The notes below the pieces were generated by a model. It did no database searches. It was not told the origin of the DNA and saw only the letters and a program-made list of their open reading frames with translations. Of a DNA stretch of 64,000 bases, positions 17,426 to 24,931 are shown piece after piece; position 1 is the first letter of the stretch, and the number at the start of each line of letters is the position of its first letter. The translations under genes were made by a program, and so were the position numbers. The stretch is from Thermaerobacter marianensis DSM 12885 (GTDB lineage Bacteria > Bacillota > Sulfobacillia > Thermaerobacterales > Thermaerobacteraceae): assembly GCF_000184705.1 (NCBI RefSeq), contig NC_014831.1:434001-498000 (forward strand). The letters are read 5' to 3'.

Positions 17426-19255
17426 TTGCCGACGGCTTCCTCCCGGTACACCCCGCGCCAGCGGGCCCTGCTGGCCCGCTACGTCAGCAACCTCGACGGC
17501 AACGTCTACGCCATCTACAACCTGCCCGAAGAGGTCGTGGCAGTGATCTTCGCCTATGTGAGCCGGAGCCCGCGCAGCTTCCGGGAGAACCTGCTGCGCC
17601 TGATGGAGGATCCGGAACTGGACCTGCTGGCGGGGCTCCCGGCCCAGCCCCAGGCGGTCCCGGCGCCGGGTTTAGACCAGGTGGCCGCGGCGGCGGAACC
17701 GGATGCGGATGGCGGGCCGGCCGGAGTTGCCGTGCTCCCCCCGGGCGCGGGGGCCGGGGACTTGGCCGGGAGCGCGGCGCCGGAGGCGGCCGCGGCCGAG
17801 GGAGCGGCCACCGCCGCCGGGTCCGTCGCCATCGCGGCGGAGAAGGCCCGCAAGTTCCACGAGAAGTGGGTCGTCGGCTACGGCCACGCGTCGGTGGCCG
17901 AGCTGGCCAAGGCGGCGGTGGGCATCGAGGGCATCTCCCGCCTGGCCAGCGCGCGGCTGGAGACGGCCAACCCCTGGCTTTCCTTCATCGAGTACAGCCA
18001 GCGGTACCAGATGCCCGCCCGCGGCGCCTACGTGGTGCCGCCCGAGCTGGAAGCGGCCGGCGACCCGGAGCTGCTGGCCGCGTTCCACCGCGTCCAGGAC
18101 GTGACCTACGGGGCGTACGAGGAGCTCTTCCGCGGGCTGGTCGCGTACCTGGAGCGGGCCGAACCGGCGCGCGCCGGCGAGACGCCCAAGGCGCGCCGCA
18201 GCCGCCTGGAGAAACAAGCCTTCGAGGATGCGCGCTATGCCCTTACCCTGGCGGTGCAGACGAACCTGGGGATGGTGGGGAACGGGCGCGCGCTGCGGGA
18301 CGCCATCGTGCGGCTGCTGTCGGATCCCTACGAGGAGACGACGCGCCTGGCCCTCGCCATCCGGGCCGAGGTGACCAAGGTCCTCCCCACGCTGGTTCGA
18401 TACGCCGAACCCAACCCGCGCATCCGCGCCGGGGAAGCGGCCGTGGCCCGCGGCGTGGACGAAGCCCTGCGCCGGTACCGGGACGTCCGGGCGGTGGCCA
18501 GCGACCCGGTGCTCTTGCTGGACTGGACCGGCCGGGGTGCGGGGAACGGGGCGCCGGCGGGAGGTCCGGGACCGGTTCCGCCCGCGTCGGACGGTGGCAG
18601 GCGGGCCCCGGCGCCCACCACCCCCGACGAGCAGGCGGCCCTGGACGTGATCCTGGGCGCCTGGTTGGCCGAGTTCGGATCGGGTGGCTGGCCCGAGACG
18701 GCCGACGTGCTGGCGCGCATGACGCCGGCGGAGAAGATCGCCCTCTACGCGCGCGCCGTCGAGGGGCTGGGACCCCATGACCCGCCGCCCGACGCGCTGA
18801 AGTTCGTCCGGTACCGGGTGGAGTTCACCGTTTCCGAGGCCAACTGGCACCAGCTCCTGCGCCACTCCCGGCGCATGCACTTCGCCGCCCAAGCGCCGGG
18901 CATCGAGCACGGCATCACCGTGCCGCCGCGGGTGCAGGAAGCCGGGCTGGCGCCGGTGCTGATGCGCGCGGTGGACGCGGCGGAGCGCCTGTTCTTCCGG
19001 CTGGTCCGGGACGGCTTGCCCCTGGCGGCCCACTACGTGGTGACCAACGCCCACCGGCGCCGGGTACAGGCCGAGTTCGACCTGTGGCAGCTGTATCACC
19101 TCATCACCCTGCGCGGAAAGCCCGAGGCGCAGTGGGACATCCGGCGGACGGTCCACGAGCTGGCGCGCCGGGTGATGGCGGTCCACCCGAACCTGGTGCG
19201 CTGCGTGCCGCGGCTGATGGCGGTGTTGGAGGGGCCTGGAGCGGGGCGGCCGTAG
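17426..19255 (+). CDS. thyX: long ThyX-like protein with two ThyX domains
   Basis: A 609-residue member of the flavin-dependent thymidylate synthase superfamily, about twice the usual 220-260 residues, with two ThyX-like halves. The first has GYGHASVAELAKA and FIEYSQRYQMP; the second has NWHQLLRHSRRMHF and NAHRRRVQAEFDLWQLYHL. The canonical RHRxxS motif before the ExSxRY segment is not seen in the first half. Ala/Gly-rich inserts occupy residues about 68-135 and 370-399. The TTG at 17426 follows AAAGGTGG; earlier in-frame codons give no homologous residues. Whether it makes dTMP is open. Confidence 0.8.
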   Translation: MPTASSRYTPRQRALLARYVSNLDGNVYAIYNLPEEVVAVIFAYVSRSPRSFRENLLRLMEDPELDLLAGLPAQPQAVPAPGLDQVAAAAEPDADGGPAGVAVLPPGAGAGDLAGSAAPEAAAAEGAATAAGSVAIAAEKARKFHEKWVVGYGHASVAELAKAAVGIEGISRLASARLETANPWLSFIEYSQRYQMPARGAYVVPPELEAAGDPELLAAFHRVQDVTYGAYEELFRGLVAYLERAEPARAGETPKARRSRLEKQAFEDARYALTLAVQTNLGMVGNGRALRDAIVRLLSDPYEETTRLALAIRAEVTKVLPTLVRYAEPNPRIRAGEAAVARGVDEALRRYRDVRAVASDPVLLLDWTGRGAGNGAPAGGPGPVPPASDGGRRAPAPTTPDEQAALDVILGAWLAEFGSGGWPETADVLARMTPAEKIALYARAVEGLGPHDPPPDALKFVRYRVEFTVSEANWHQLLRHSRRMHFAAQAPGIEHGITVPPRVQEAGLAPVLMRAVDAAERLFFRLVRDGLPLAAHYVVTNAHRRRVQAEFDLWQLYHLITLRGKPEAQWDIRRTVHELARRVMAVHPNLVRCVPRLMAVLEGPGAGRP

Positions 19256-19324
19256 GCGCGGCATGGAGAGGCGTGGGGCGACGGCACGGGGCGCCACCCG
19301 CAGAACCGGGAGGAACCCGCCCCG

Positions 19325-19354
19325 TTGTAGCGGCTGCCGCGCCTGTGTTACGAT
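19325..19354 (+). promoter_or_regulatory. sigma-A promoter of tRNA-Leu
   Basis: TTGTAG (19325-19330), an 18-base spacer and TACGAT (19349-19354). Start expected near 19361, a few bases before the mature tRNA 5' end. Confidence 0.65.
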
Positions 19355-19366
19355 GCTCATGCGTGC

Positions 19367-19450
19367 GCCGGGGTGTCGGAACCGGTAGACGAGGCGGACT
19401 CAAAATCCGTTGGGCGCGAGCCCGTGCGGGTTCGAATCCCGCCCCCGGCA
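19367..19450 (+). tRNA. tRNA-Leu, anticodon CAA
   Basis: The acceptor arm GCCGGGG (19367-19373) pairs with CCCCGGC (19443-19449), with discriminator A at 19450. The anticodon arm is CGGA, loop CTCAAAA, TCCG, giving anticodon CAA for UUG codons. A long variable arm (TGGGCGCGAGCCC region) marks a class II tRNA, and the T-arm GGGTTCGAATCCC is standard. CCA is not encoded: CCG follows the discriminator. Confidence 0.96.
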
Positions 19451-19480
19451 CCGTCGTTACCAGGCGTGACGCCTTGCGCG

Positions 19481-19516
19481 AGTCCCGGACGGCGGGCGGA
19501 GCCGCCGGGACTTTTT
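19481..19516 (+). terminator. Rho-independent terminator after tRNA-Leu
   Basis: AGTCCCGG (19481-19488) pairs with CCGGGACT (19505-19512), with further inner G/C pairing, followed directly by a run of five T (19512-19516). Confidence 0.85.
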
Positions 19517-19545
19517 GTTGCTGAATGATATCATTCTGATAGAAC
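19515..19545 (+). promoter_or_regulatory. AT-rich promoter with a perfect 14-base palindrome
   Basis: GAATGATATCATTC (19523-19536) is a perfect palindrome in an otherwise GC-rich setting. It sits between -35-like TTGTTG/TTGCTG (19515-19523) and -10-like TAGAAC (19540-19545). It is well placed as an operator inside the promoter of the SPFH gene (start 19669). The bound regulator is unknown. Confidence 0.5.
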
Positions 19546-19668
19546 CCGCCGGATGGCTGGCCGGCCGGACGGTGGCCGGGTCGGCCCTTCGCGGGCCGGG
19601 GGGCCGCCATCCACCGGTGAGGGGTGCAGCCGGCGGACCGGCAGACCGGCGGACAGGAGGGACAGGGG

Positions 19669-20565
19669 ATGAAGGAGACCCGGGCGTGGGCGCTACCCGG
19701 CATCGTGGGACTGGTGCTGGCGCTGGCGCTGGGTGGGGCCGCGGTGTACCTGTTCATCCGCGGGGTGTCGGCGCTGGAGAGCGGTGCGGTGCCGGTGCTA
19801 GGCCACGGCGGCGTCGACGTGACGGCCGGTGTCCTCGCGCTGATCGCGGCCATCATCGTCGCGTCGGGCATGTTGATCGTCCAGCCCAACTACTCCCGGT
19901 CGGTGGTGTTCCTGGGCCGGTACCTGGGGACCCTGCGGGAGCCCGGCTGGTGGTGGACGGTGCCCTTGACCAGCCAGCCGGCCGTCTCCCTGCGGGTGCG
20001 CAACTTCGAGAGCGAGAAGATCAAGGTCAACGACCTGCGGGGGAACCCGATCCAGATCGCCGCCGTGGTGGTCTGGCGGGTGGTGGATGCGGCCCGCGCC
20101 CTGTTCGAGGTCGACAAGTACGAAGAGTTCGTCAAGATCCAGAGCGAGACGGCCCTGCGCCACATCGCCAGCCAGTACCCCTACGACACCTTCGAGGATC
20201 ACAGCGCGACCTCGCTGCGCGAGAACACCGACATCGTGTCCCAGGCTCTGGCCCAGGAGCTGCAGGAGCGCCTGGCGGTGGCCGGGGTCGAGGTGCTGGA
20301 CGCCCGCCTGACCCACCTGGCCTACGCGCCGGAGATCGCCCACGCCATGCTGCAACGGCAGCAGGCTGAGGCGGTGGTGGCGGCCCGGGCGAAGATCGTG
20401 GAAGGGGCCGTGGGCATGGTGCAGATGGCCCTGGCGGAACTGCAGCGCCACGGCGTGGTGGAACTGGACGACGAGCGCCGGGCCGCCATGATCAACAACC
20501 TGATGGTGGCCATCGTCGGGGAGCGGGCGGCGCAACCGGTGATCAACACCGGCACGCTGTACTGA
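19669..20565 (+). CDS. SPFH/Band 7 membrane protein
   Basis: A 298-residue protein with two N-terminal transmembrane helices (residues about 8-28 and 45-68), then an SPFH domain. NYSRSVVFLGRYLGTLREPG and VSLRVRNFESEKIKVNDLRGNPI lead into the WRVVDAARALFEVDKYEEFVKIQSE block, followed by a helical stretch. Family members scaffold membrane microdomains or regulate proteases; the specific role is unknown. The ATG at 19669 follows CAGGAGGGACAGGGG. It lies in one direction with the downstream ribbon-helix-helix gene. Confidence 0.92.
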   Translation: MKETRAWALPGIVGLVLALALGGAAVYLFIRGVSALESGAVPVLGHGGVDVTAGVLALIAAIIVASGMLIVQPNYSRSVVFLGRYLGTLREPGWWWTVPLTSQPAVSLRVRNFESEKIKVNDLRGNPIQIAAVVVWRVVDAARALFEVDKYEEFVKIQSETALRHIASQYPYDTFEDHSATSLRENTDIVSQALAQELQERLAVAGVEVLDARLTHLAYAPEIAHAMLQRQQAEAVVAARAKIVEGAVGMVQMALAELQRHGVVELDDERRAAMINNLMVAIVGERAAQPVINTGTLY

Positions 20566-20748
20566 GAGACCGTACCGCCTCCCCGCTGGCTGCGGGTGGG
20601 GACGTCCCGGGGACCGGGCCGGCGCGCTCCCGGCGGCGGGCGGTGTGGTGCGCGGTGGAGGCGGTCCGTTCCGGACGAACCGGCACGGGGGCAAGCCGCA
20701 AGGGGGCGATGCACGCCGCAGAGGTGGGCTTTAGCTTGCAGCCCGGCA

Positions 20749-20773
20749 GCGGGGCGGCGGTACGCCGCCCCGC
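20749..20773 (+). promoter_or_regulatory. stable hairpin in the leader of the ribbon-helix-helix gene
   Basis: GCGGGGCGGCG (20749-20759) pairs perfectly with CGCCGCCCCGC (20763-20773) over a GTA loop, about 35 bases before the gene start. The preceding 80 bases also contain complementary runs (GGGCAAGCCGC, GTGGGCT, GCAGCCC), so the leader may be a folded attenuator. No T-run follows. Confidence 0.45.
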
Positions 20774-20807
20774 CGGCATGACGCCCGCCTCGGGACGGGA
20801 ACGGGAA

Positions 20808-21065
20808 GTGACGCTCGTGCCAGAGAAGAAGCGGTTTCTCCTGCGCATCGATCCGGTGATCTACGACGCGATCCAGCGGTGGGCCGCCGACGAGTGGCGC
20901 AGCGTCAACGGCCAGATCGAGTACCTGCTCCGGGAGGCGCTCCGGCGGGCAGGCCGGCTGCCCGCACCGGTCAGGGGGGGACGGGCGCAGCAGGATTCGG
21001 GACCGCCCGCAGGCGATTCCGAAGGGGAAGGGGGATCGCCGCCACCAGGGACGCGTGGGCGGTGA
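20808..21065 (+). CDS. ribbon-helix-helix (Arc/CopG-type) DNA-binding protein
   Basis: A small protein of about 85 residues. EKKRFLLRIDPVIYDAIQRW followed by NGQIEYLLREALRRAGR is the beta strand plus two helices of the Arc-like fold; SVNGQIEYLLREAL is typical of this group. The tail is disordered. The start is uncertain: GTG at 20808 with GGGACGG nine bases upstream, GTG at 20817 or ATG at 20781. The gene end overlaps the minus-strand aminopeptidase relic. It may regulate the upstream SPFH gene. Confidence 0.75.
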   Translation: MTLVPEKKRFLLRIDPVIYDAIQRWAADEWRSVNGQIEYLLREALRRAGRLPAPVRGGRAQQDSGPPAGDSEGEGGSPPPGTRGR

Positions 21066-21144
21066 TCCCCCGGTCGTCCCCGGGCGCCAGCGGCAGCGAG
21101 AATTCCGTCAGCACCCGGGCGAAGCGCTCGATGCGCGGGTCCAC
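20971..21144 (-). pseudogene. stub of an M29-type aminopeptidase N-terminus
   Basis: The minus strand from GTG 21144 reads DPRIERFARVLTEFSLPLAPGD, which resembles the opening of thermophilic M29 (AmpS/aminopeptidase T) enzymes. The following residues lose the resemblance and the frame ends after about 57 residues, with no metal-binding domain. The relic overlaps the end of the plus-strand ribbon-helix-helix gene. Identification is from the N-terminal pattern only. Confidence 0.4.
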
Positions 21145-21196
21145 CCCTGAACCCCCATTCGCTTGGGCCGCCGCGGGCGGGAAGGAGCGCCGCGCC

Positions 21197-21964
21197 TCAG
21201 CGCGGCCCCATCCGCAGCGCCCCGTCCAGCCGGATGACCTCGCCGTTGAGCATGGGATTCTCGATGATGTGCCGCACCAGCAGCGCATACTCCCGCGGGC
21301 GTCCCAGCCGCTGGGGGAAGGGCACCTGCTGCTCCAGGGACTTGCGGGCGGGCTCGGGCAGGCCGGCCATCATCGGCGTGTCGAAGATGCCGGGCGCGAT
21401 GGCCACGACGCGGATGCCGTACCGGGCCAGCTCCCGGGCGATGGGCAGGGTCATGGCGGCCACGCCGCCCTTGGAGGCCGAGTAGGCGGGCTGGCCGATC
21501 TGCCCGTCGAAGGCGGCCACCGACGCCGTGTTGATGATGACCCCGCGCTCTCCCTCGGCGTTGGGCTCCTGCTGGGCCATCACCGCCGCCGCCAGCCGGA
21601 TCACGTTGAAAGTCCCCACCAGGTTGACCTCGATGACCCGGCGGAAGCGGTCCAGGTCGTGGGGACCCTCCCGGCCCAGGACCTTCTCGGCGATGGCGAT
21701 GCCGGCGCAGTTGACGGCGCCGTGCAGCCCGCCGAAGGACTCCACGGCCGTCCGAACCGCCTGCTGCACGCTGTCCGGGTCGGTGACGTCGGTGGGGACG
21801 AACCGGGCCCGCTCCCCGATCTTGCCCGCCACGGCCTCGCCGGCCTGGCGGTTGATGTCGGCGATGATCACGTGGGCTCCCGACTCGGCCAGTAATTCCG
21901 CGGTGGCGGCGCCCAGGCCCGAGCCGCCGCCGGTGACCAGGAAGGTTGCGCCCTTGGCCTCCAT
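21197..21964 (-). CDS. SDR family dehydrogenase (3-hydroxyacyl-CoA dehydrogenase-like)
   Basis: A 255-residue short-chain dehydrogenase with the NAD-binding TGGGSGLG at residue 12, NCAG near 88, a catalytic Ser in [14 protein letters not shown] and YSASKGG (Tyr and Lys) near 160. The acidic DINR after strand two favours NAD. Its sequence is close to the type II 3-hydroxyacyl-CoA dehydrogenases (17-beta-HSD10-like), which fits its place 94 bases downstream of a thiolase. AGGAGG precedes the ATG. It probably oxidises 3-hydroxyacyl-CoA in a beta-oxidation-type pathway. Confidence 0.88.
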   Translation of the reverse strand: MEAKGATFLVTGGGSGLGAATAELLAESGAHVIIADINRQAGEAVAGKIGERARFVPTDVTDPDSVQQAVRTAVESFGGLHGAVNCAGIAIAEKVLGREGPHDLDRFRRVIEVNLVGTFNVIRLAAAVMAQQEPNAEGERGVIINTASVAAFDGQIGQPAYSASKGGVAAMTLPIARELARYGIRVVAIAPGIFDTPMMAGLPEPARKSLEQQVPFPQRLGRPREYALLVRHIIENPMLNGEVIRLDGALRMGPR

Positions 21965-22058
21965 GGGTGCGCCTCCTCTTGGCGAAGAACCTGCAACGCC
22001 TGCAAGCTGTTACAACAACCGGTTGATGAACGGGACCGGGCGGGACCTGGCACGGCTC

Positions 22059-23219
22059 CTAGTCGAGACGCTCGATGATGGTGGCCGTGGCCATGCCGTG
22101 GCCGATGCACATCACCTGCAGGCCGAACTGGCCCCCGGTGGCCTCCAGGCCGGCCAACATCTTGGCCATCAGCCCGGCGCCGGTGGCGCCCAGCGGGTGG
22201 CCGTGAGCGATGGCGCCGCCCCAGGGGTTGACCCTCTCCATGTCCGGGTCGAACTCCCGCGCCCAGGCCAGGACCACCGTGGCGAAGGCCTCGTTGATCT
22301 CGATCCAGTCGATGTCCCGCAGCGTCAGGCCCGCCCGCTGCAGCGCAAGGCGCGTGGCGGGGATCACCGCCGTCAGTTGCATGGTGGGGTCGTCGCCCAC
22401 CACCACCCGGGCGCGGAATCGGGCCTTGGGCCGCAGCCCGTCGGCCAGGGCCGCCTCCCGGTCGGCCACCAGCACCGCCGACGCGCCGTCGGAGATCTGG
22501 CTGCTGTTGCCCGCGGTCACGATGCCGCGGCCTTCGGGCCGGAAGACCGTGGGCAGGGCCGCCATGCGCGCGGGGTCGATCCGGTCGCGGATGCCCTCGT
22601 CCCGGGTGACGGTGACGGGATTCCCCTCGGCGTCCAGTCCCTCGACCGGAACGATCTCACGGTTCTTCCCTGCACGGGCGGCGGCGCTGGCCCGGCGGTG
22701 GCTCTCGGCGGAGAAGGCGTCGGCCTCCTGCCGCGTGATGCCCCATCTCTCGGCGATGCGCTCGGCGCTCTCGCCCTGGTGGATCAGCTCGTACCGCTCC
22801 CGCAGCTCGGGGTTCAGCGTCTCGAAGCCGCCCCGGATGTCGCTGAACATGGGGACCCGGGTCATGCTCTCGACGCCGGCGGCGATCACGTAACGGGCGT
22901 CGCCGGCGGCCACCGCCTGGGCGGCGAAGTGGATCGCCTGCTGGCTGGAGCCGCACATGCGGTTGAGGCTGACCGCCGGCACCCGGACGGGAAACCCGGC
23001 CAGGAGGACGCCCAGCCGGCCGACGTTGGCGCCCTGCTCGCCGGTCTGGGTGACGCAGCCGGTGATCACGTCGTCCACCGCCGCCGGATCGAGACCCGTC
23101 CGCTCCACCAGCCCCCGCAGGGCCAGGGACAGCAGCTTGTCGGGCCGCGTGGCGCGGTGGACGCCGTCGCGCCGCCCGAAGGCGGTGCGCACGCCGCCGA
23201 TCAGTACGGGTTCGCCCAC
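22059..23219 (-). CDS. acetyl-CoA acetyltransferase / thiolase
   Basis: A 386-residue thiolase. The acylated cysteine is in [13 protein letters not shown] near residue 88, the NEAF motif is near 310, [16 protein letters not shown] carries the catalytic histidine and CIGHGMA the second cysteine. It cleaves 3-ketoacyl-CoA to acetyl-CoA or condenses acetyl-CoA. The GTG at 23219 is set by GAGGAGGGG a few bases upstream. It is followed by the SDR gene; together they make the last two steps of beta-oxidation. The IS110 element lies immediately upstream. Confidence 0.93.
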   Translation of the reverse strand: MGEPVLIGGVRTAFGRRDGVHRATRPDKLLSLALRGLVERTGLDPAAVDDVITGCVTQTGEQGANVGRLGVLLAGFPVRVPAVSLNRMCGSSQQAIHFAAQAVAAGDARYVIAAGVESMTRVPMFSDIRGGFETLNPELRERYELIHQGESAERIAERWGITRQEADAFSAESHRRASAAARAGKNREIVPVEGLDAEGNPVTVTRDEGIRDRIDPARMAALPTVFRPEGRGIVTAGNSSQISDGASAVLVADREAALADGLRPKARFRARVVVGDDPTMQLTAVIPATRLALQRAGLTLRDIDWIEINEAFATVVLAWAREFDPDMERVNPWGGAIAHGHPLGATGAGLMAKMLAGLEATGGQFGLQVMCIGHGMATATIIERLD

Positions 23220-23237
23220 GGCCACCCCTCCTCGTGG

Positions 23238-23243
23238 GTTATA
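23238..23243 (-). promoter_or_regulatory. candidate -10 element for the thiolase gene
   Basis: TATAAC on the minus strand, about 19 bases before the GTG start; the -35 is weak. The leader would be only about 12 bases. It abuts the left side of the IS element. Confidence 0.3.
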
Positions 23244-23259
23244 GTCCGAGCAGGTTTTG

Positions 23260-23458
23260 ACTCCAGACTTCGCCAAGTTTCGTCAGGGCCGGAGGAGGTC
23301 CAACCCCCTCCCCGCCGTGTGACGGCCTGCGAAAGACCGACCCCTCCGGCACCTGGCGAAATCCGCTGCCAAACGGTCGCTAGGGCGTTGTGCCGCGAGC
23401 ACCGGTTCCACGAGGGCACCGTGGGTGGCGGTGATCGTCCCGTACGGGAGGTGGCATC
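23260..23458 (+). ncRNA. possible bridge RNA region of the IS110 element
   Basis: IS110-group elements encode a structured bridge RNA of roughly 170-200 bases in the non-coding left end. Here about 200 bases upstream of the transposase hold several potential stems: GGAGGAGG with CCCCTCC near 23292-23317, and CCCGTACGGG at 23438-23447 just before the ribosome site. The placement fits the family, but loops and target guides were not resolved. Confidence 0.35.
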
Positions 23459-24679
23459 ATGTTGCGCGTCGGAATCGACCAGGCCAGCCAACATCACGAC
23501 GTCTGCCTGGCGTCCGCGGGGCAGGCACCTTCCTACCTCCGGGTCCCCAACGATGCGGACGGGCTTGAGGAATTGCTCGCCGCGATCCGGCGTCGGGAAC
23601 CGGACCCGGCGCAGGTGCACGTCGCCATCGAAGGCTCGGGACAGGGGCTCTTCGTGGCGGCGCTCCTCGCCACAGGCTTTCAGGTCTATCCCGTCAATCC
23701 CAAGGCGGTGGACCGCTACCGGGACCGCCTCTCGCCGGCCGGCAGCAAGGACGACCGCCGCGATGCCCTGGTCCTGGCCGAGATCCTCCGCACGGATCGC
23801 CATCGCCTTCAGCCCCTGCGCCTGGAGAGCGACACCCTGCGCCAGCTCCGGGTGGTCTACAGCCACCACCAGACCCTGGTGGAGGAACGCACCCGGCTCC
23901 TCAATCAGCTCATCGCCTGCCTGCGCACGTACTACCCGCGGGCCCTGGAGCTGTTTGCCGACCTGGGCCGGCCCGTGGCCTGGACCTTTTTGCGCACTTT
24001 TCCGACCCCCGCTCACTTCGCCCGCGCCCGCCGGTCCCGGATCGAGAAGCTGTTGCGCCAGCATCGGTACCCCGGCGTGGCCGCCAAGACTGCCGAACTG
24101 CTCGAGCTCGCGCGCAAGCCCCAGCTCCCGGCCGATCCGGCCACCGTAGCTCTTTGGGCTCGCCGCATGCTCTTTCTGGTGGATCAGCTCGAAGCCGTCG
24201 GCCGCGAGCTCGAGGCCTGTCACCAGCAGTTGGAGGCTTTGGTGCAGGCGCATCCGGACGGGGATTTGTTTCGATCCGTGAAAGGCATTGGCACGGTCCT
24301 GGCCGCCGGCGTGATCACCGTCTTCGGGGAGGACCGCCAGGCGGTCCCCAGCGTCCGCCCCGTCCAATGCCGCTCGGGAACGGCCCCGGTCACGGTCCGC
24401 AGCGGTAAGACCGTCCGGGTGCGTTTCCGCCGTGCTTGCAACAAACAAGCCCGGAATACGCTGCAGCTACTGGCGCAGCAGCTCGTCCTGCACCATGCCT
24501 GGGCCCGAGAGATTTACCAGGCCCACCGCGACCGAGGGCGTCACTACCATGAAGCCTTACGCATCGTGGCCCACCACGCCCTTCGGGTTCTGTTTGCGAT
24601 GTGGCGGGATCGTCAGCCCTACGACCCCACCCGGTTCGAGGCGGCTCGTCGCCAGCGCCAGGAGCCGAAAGCCGCGTAG
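23459..24679 (+). CDS. IS110-family transposase (DEDD RuvC-like plus serine domain)
   Basis: A 406-residue recombinase. The RuvC-like DEDD domain has Asp in GIDQASQHHDV (residue 7), Glu in VAIEGSGQG (near 57) and the KDDRRDA pair near 97-101. A coiled helical middle follows, then the Transposase_20 domain with SVKGIGTVLAAG and the serine-bearing VRSGKTVRV segment near residue 320. It appears complete, so the element may be active. GGGAGGTGGCATC precedes the ATG. Confidence 0.93.
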   Translation: MLRVGIDQASQHHDVCLASAGQAPSYLRVPNDADGLEELLAAIRRREPDPAQVHVAIEGSGQGLFVAALLATGFQVYPVNPKAVDRYRDRLSPAGSKDDRRDALVLAEILRTDRHRLQPLRLESDTLRQLRVVYSHHQTLVEERTRLLNQLIACLRTYYPRALELFADLGRPVAWTFLRTFPTPAHFARARRSRIEKLLRQHRYPGVAAKTAELLELARKPQLPADPATVALWARRMLFLVDQLEAVGRELEACHQQLEALVQAHPDGDLFRSVKGIGTVLAAGVITVFGEDRQAVPSVRPVQCRSGTAPVTVRSGKTVRVRFRRACNKQARNTLQLLAQQLVLHHAWAREIYQAHRDRGRHYHEALRIVAHHALRVLFAMWRDRQPYDPTRFEAARRQRQEPKAA

Positions 24680-24931
24680 CACTCACTAGCACGATCCCCA
24701 GCAACCGTTGTCAAGGATCACAGCCCCGGACGGGTACTTGACCCTAGGGCGTCTTTCACGATCCCGGTCCCGGTTCGGCGCCCGACCAACCGGACGGTCG
24801 GGCTTCCGGTCCCATCCGCGGTCACGGCACGGCCGGCGGGGCCGGAACCCGCCTGCTCCCTTCGGCGCGGTCCGGCCCGGCCCCTGCCGCCGGGCCGGCG
24901 GCCCGCCAGGAGGCCGCCGGCGCCCCGTTCC
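24680..24931. other. region between IS110 transposase and broken ligase
   Basis: Contains the right non-coding end of the IS element (to about 24752) and then GC-rich sequence before the ligase stop. No gene or clear terminator seen. Confidence 0.4.

Larger units (their letters stand above)
23250..24752 (+). mobile_element. IS110-family insertion sequence (ends approximate)
   Basis: A single-transposase element lying between the thiolase gene and a broken acyl-CoA ligase. IS110 elements lack long terminal inverted repeats, so the ends cannot be fixed from one copy. I bracket the non-coding left end from about 23250 and the right end to about 24752. CTAGGGCGT occurs at 23380-23388 and again at 24744-24752, flanking the transposase gene. 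It could be a core repeat or chance. Confidence 0.65.

Noticed and set aside
19624-19668. Longer start for the SPFH protein
   Set aside because: The added residues are Gln/Gly-rich leader sequence and the ribosome site AGGAGG falls inside them.
20690-20775. Leader segment considered as a cyclic-di-GMP or Moco riboswitch
   Set aside because: GGGCAAGCC and GGGCTTTAGC runs are suggestive, but the conserved GGACGCAAAGCC-type core is not present.
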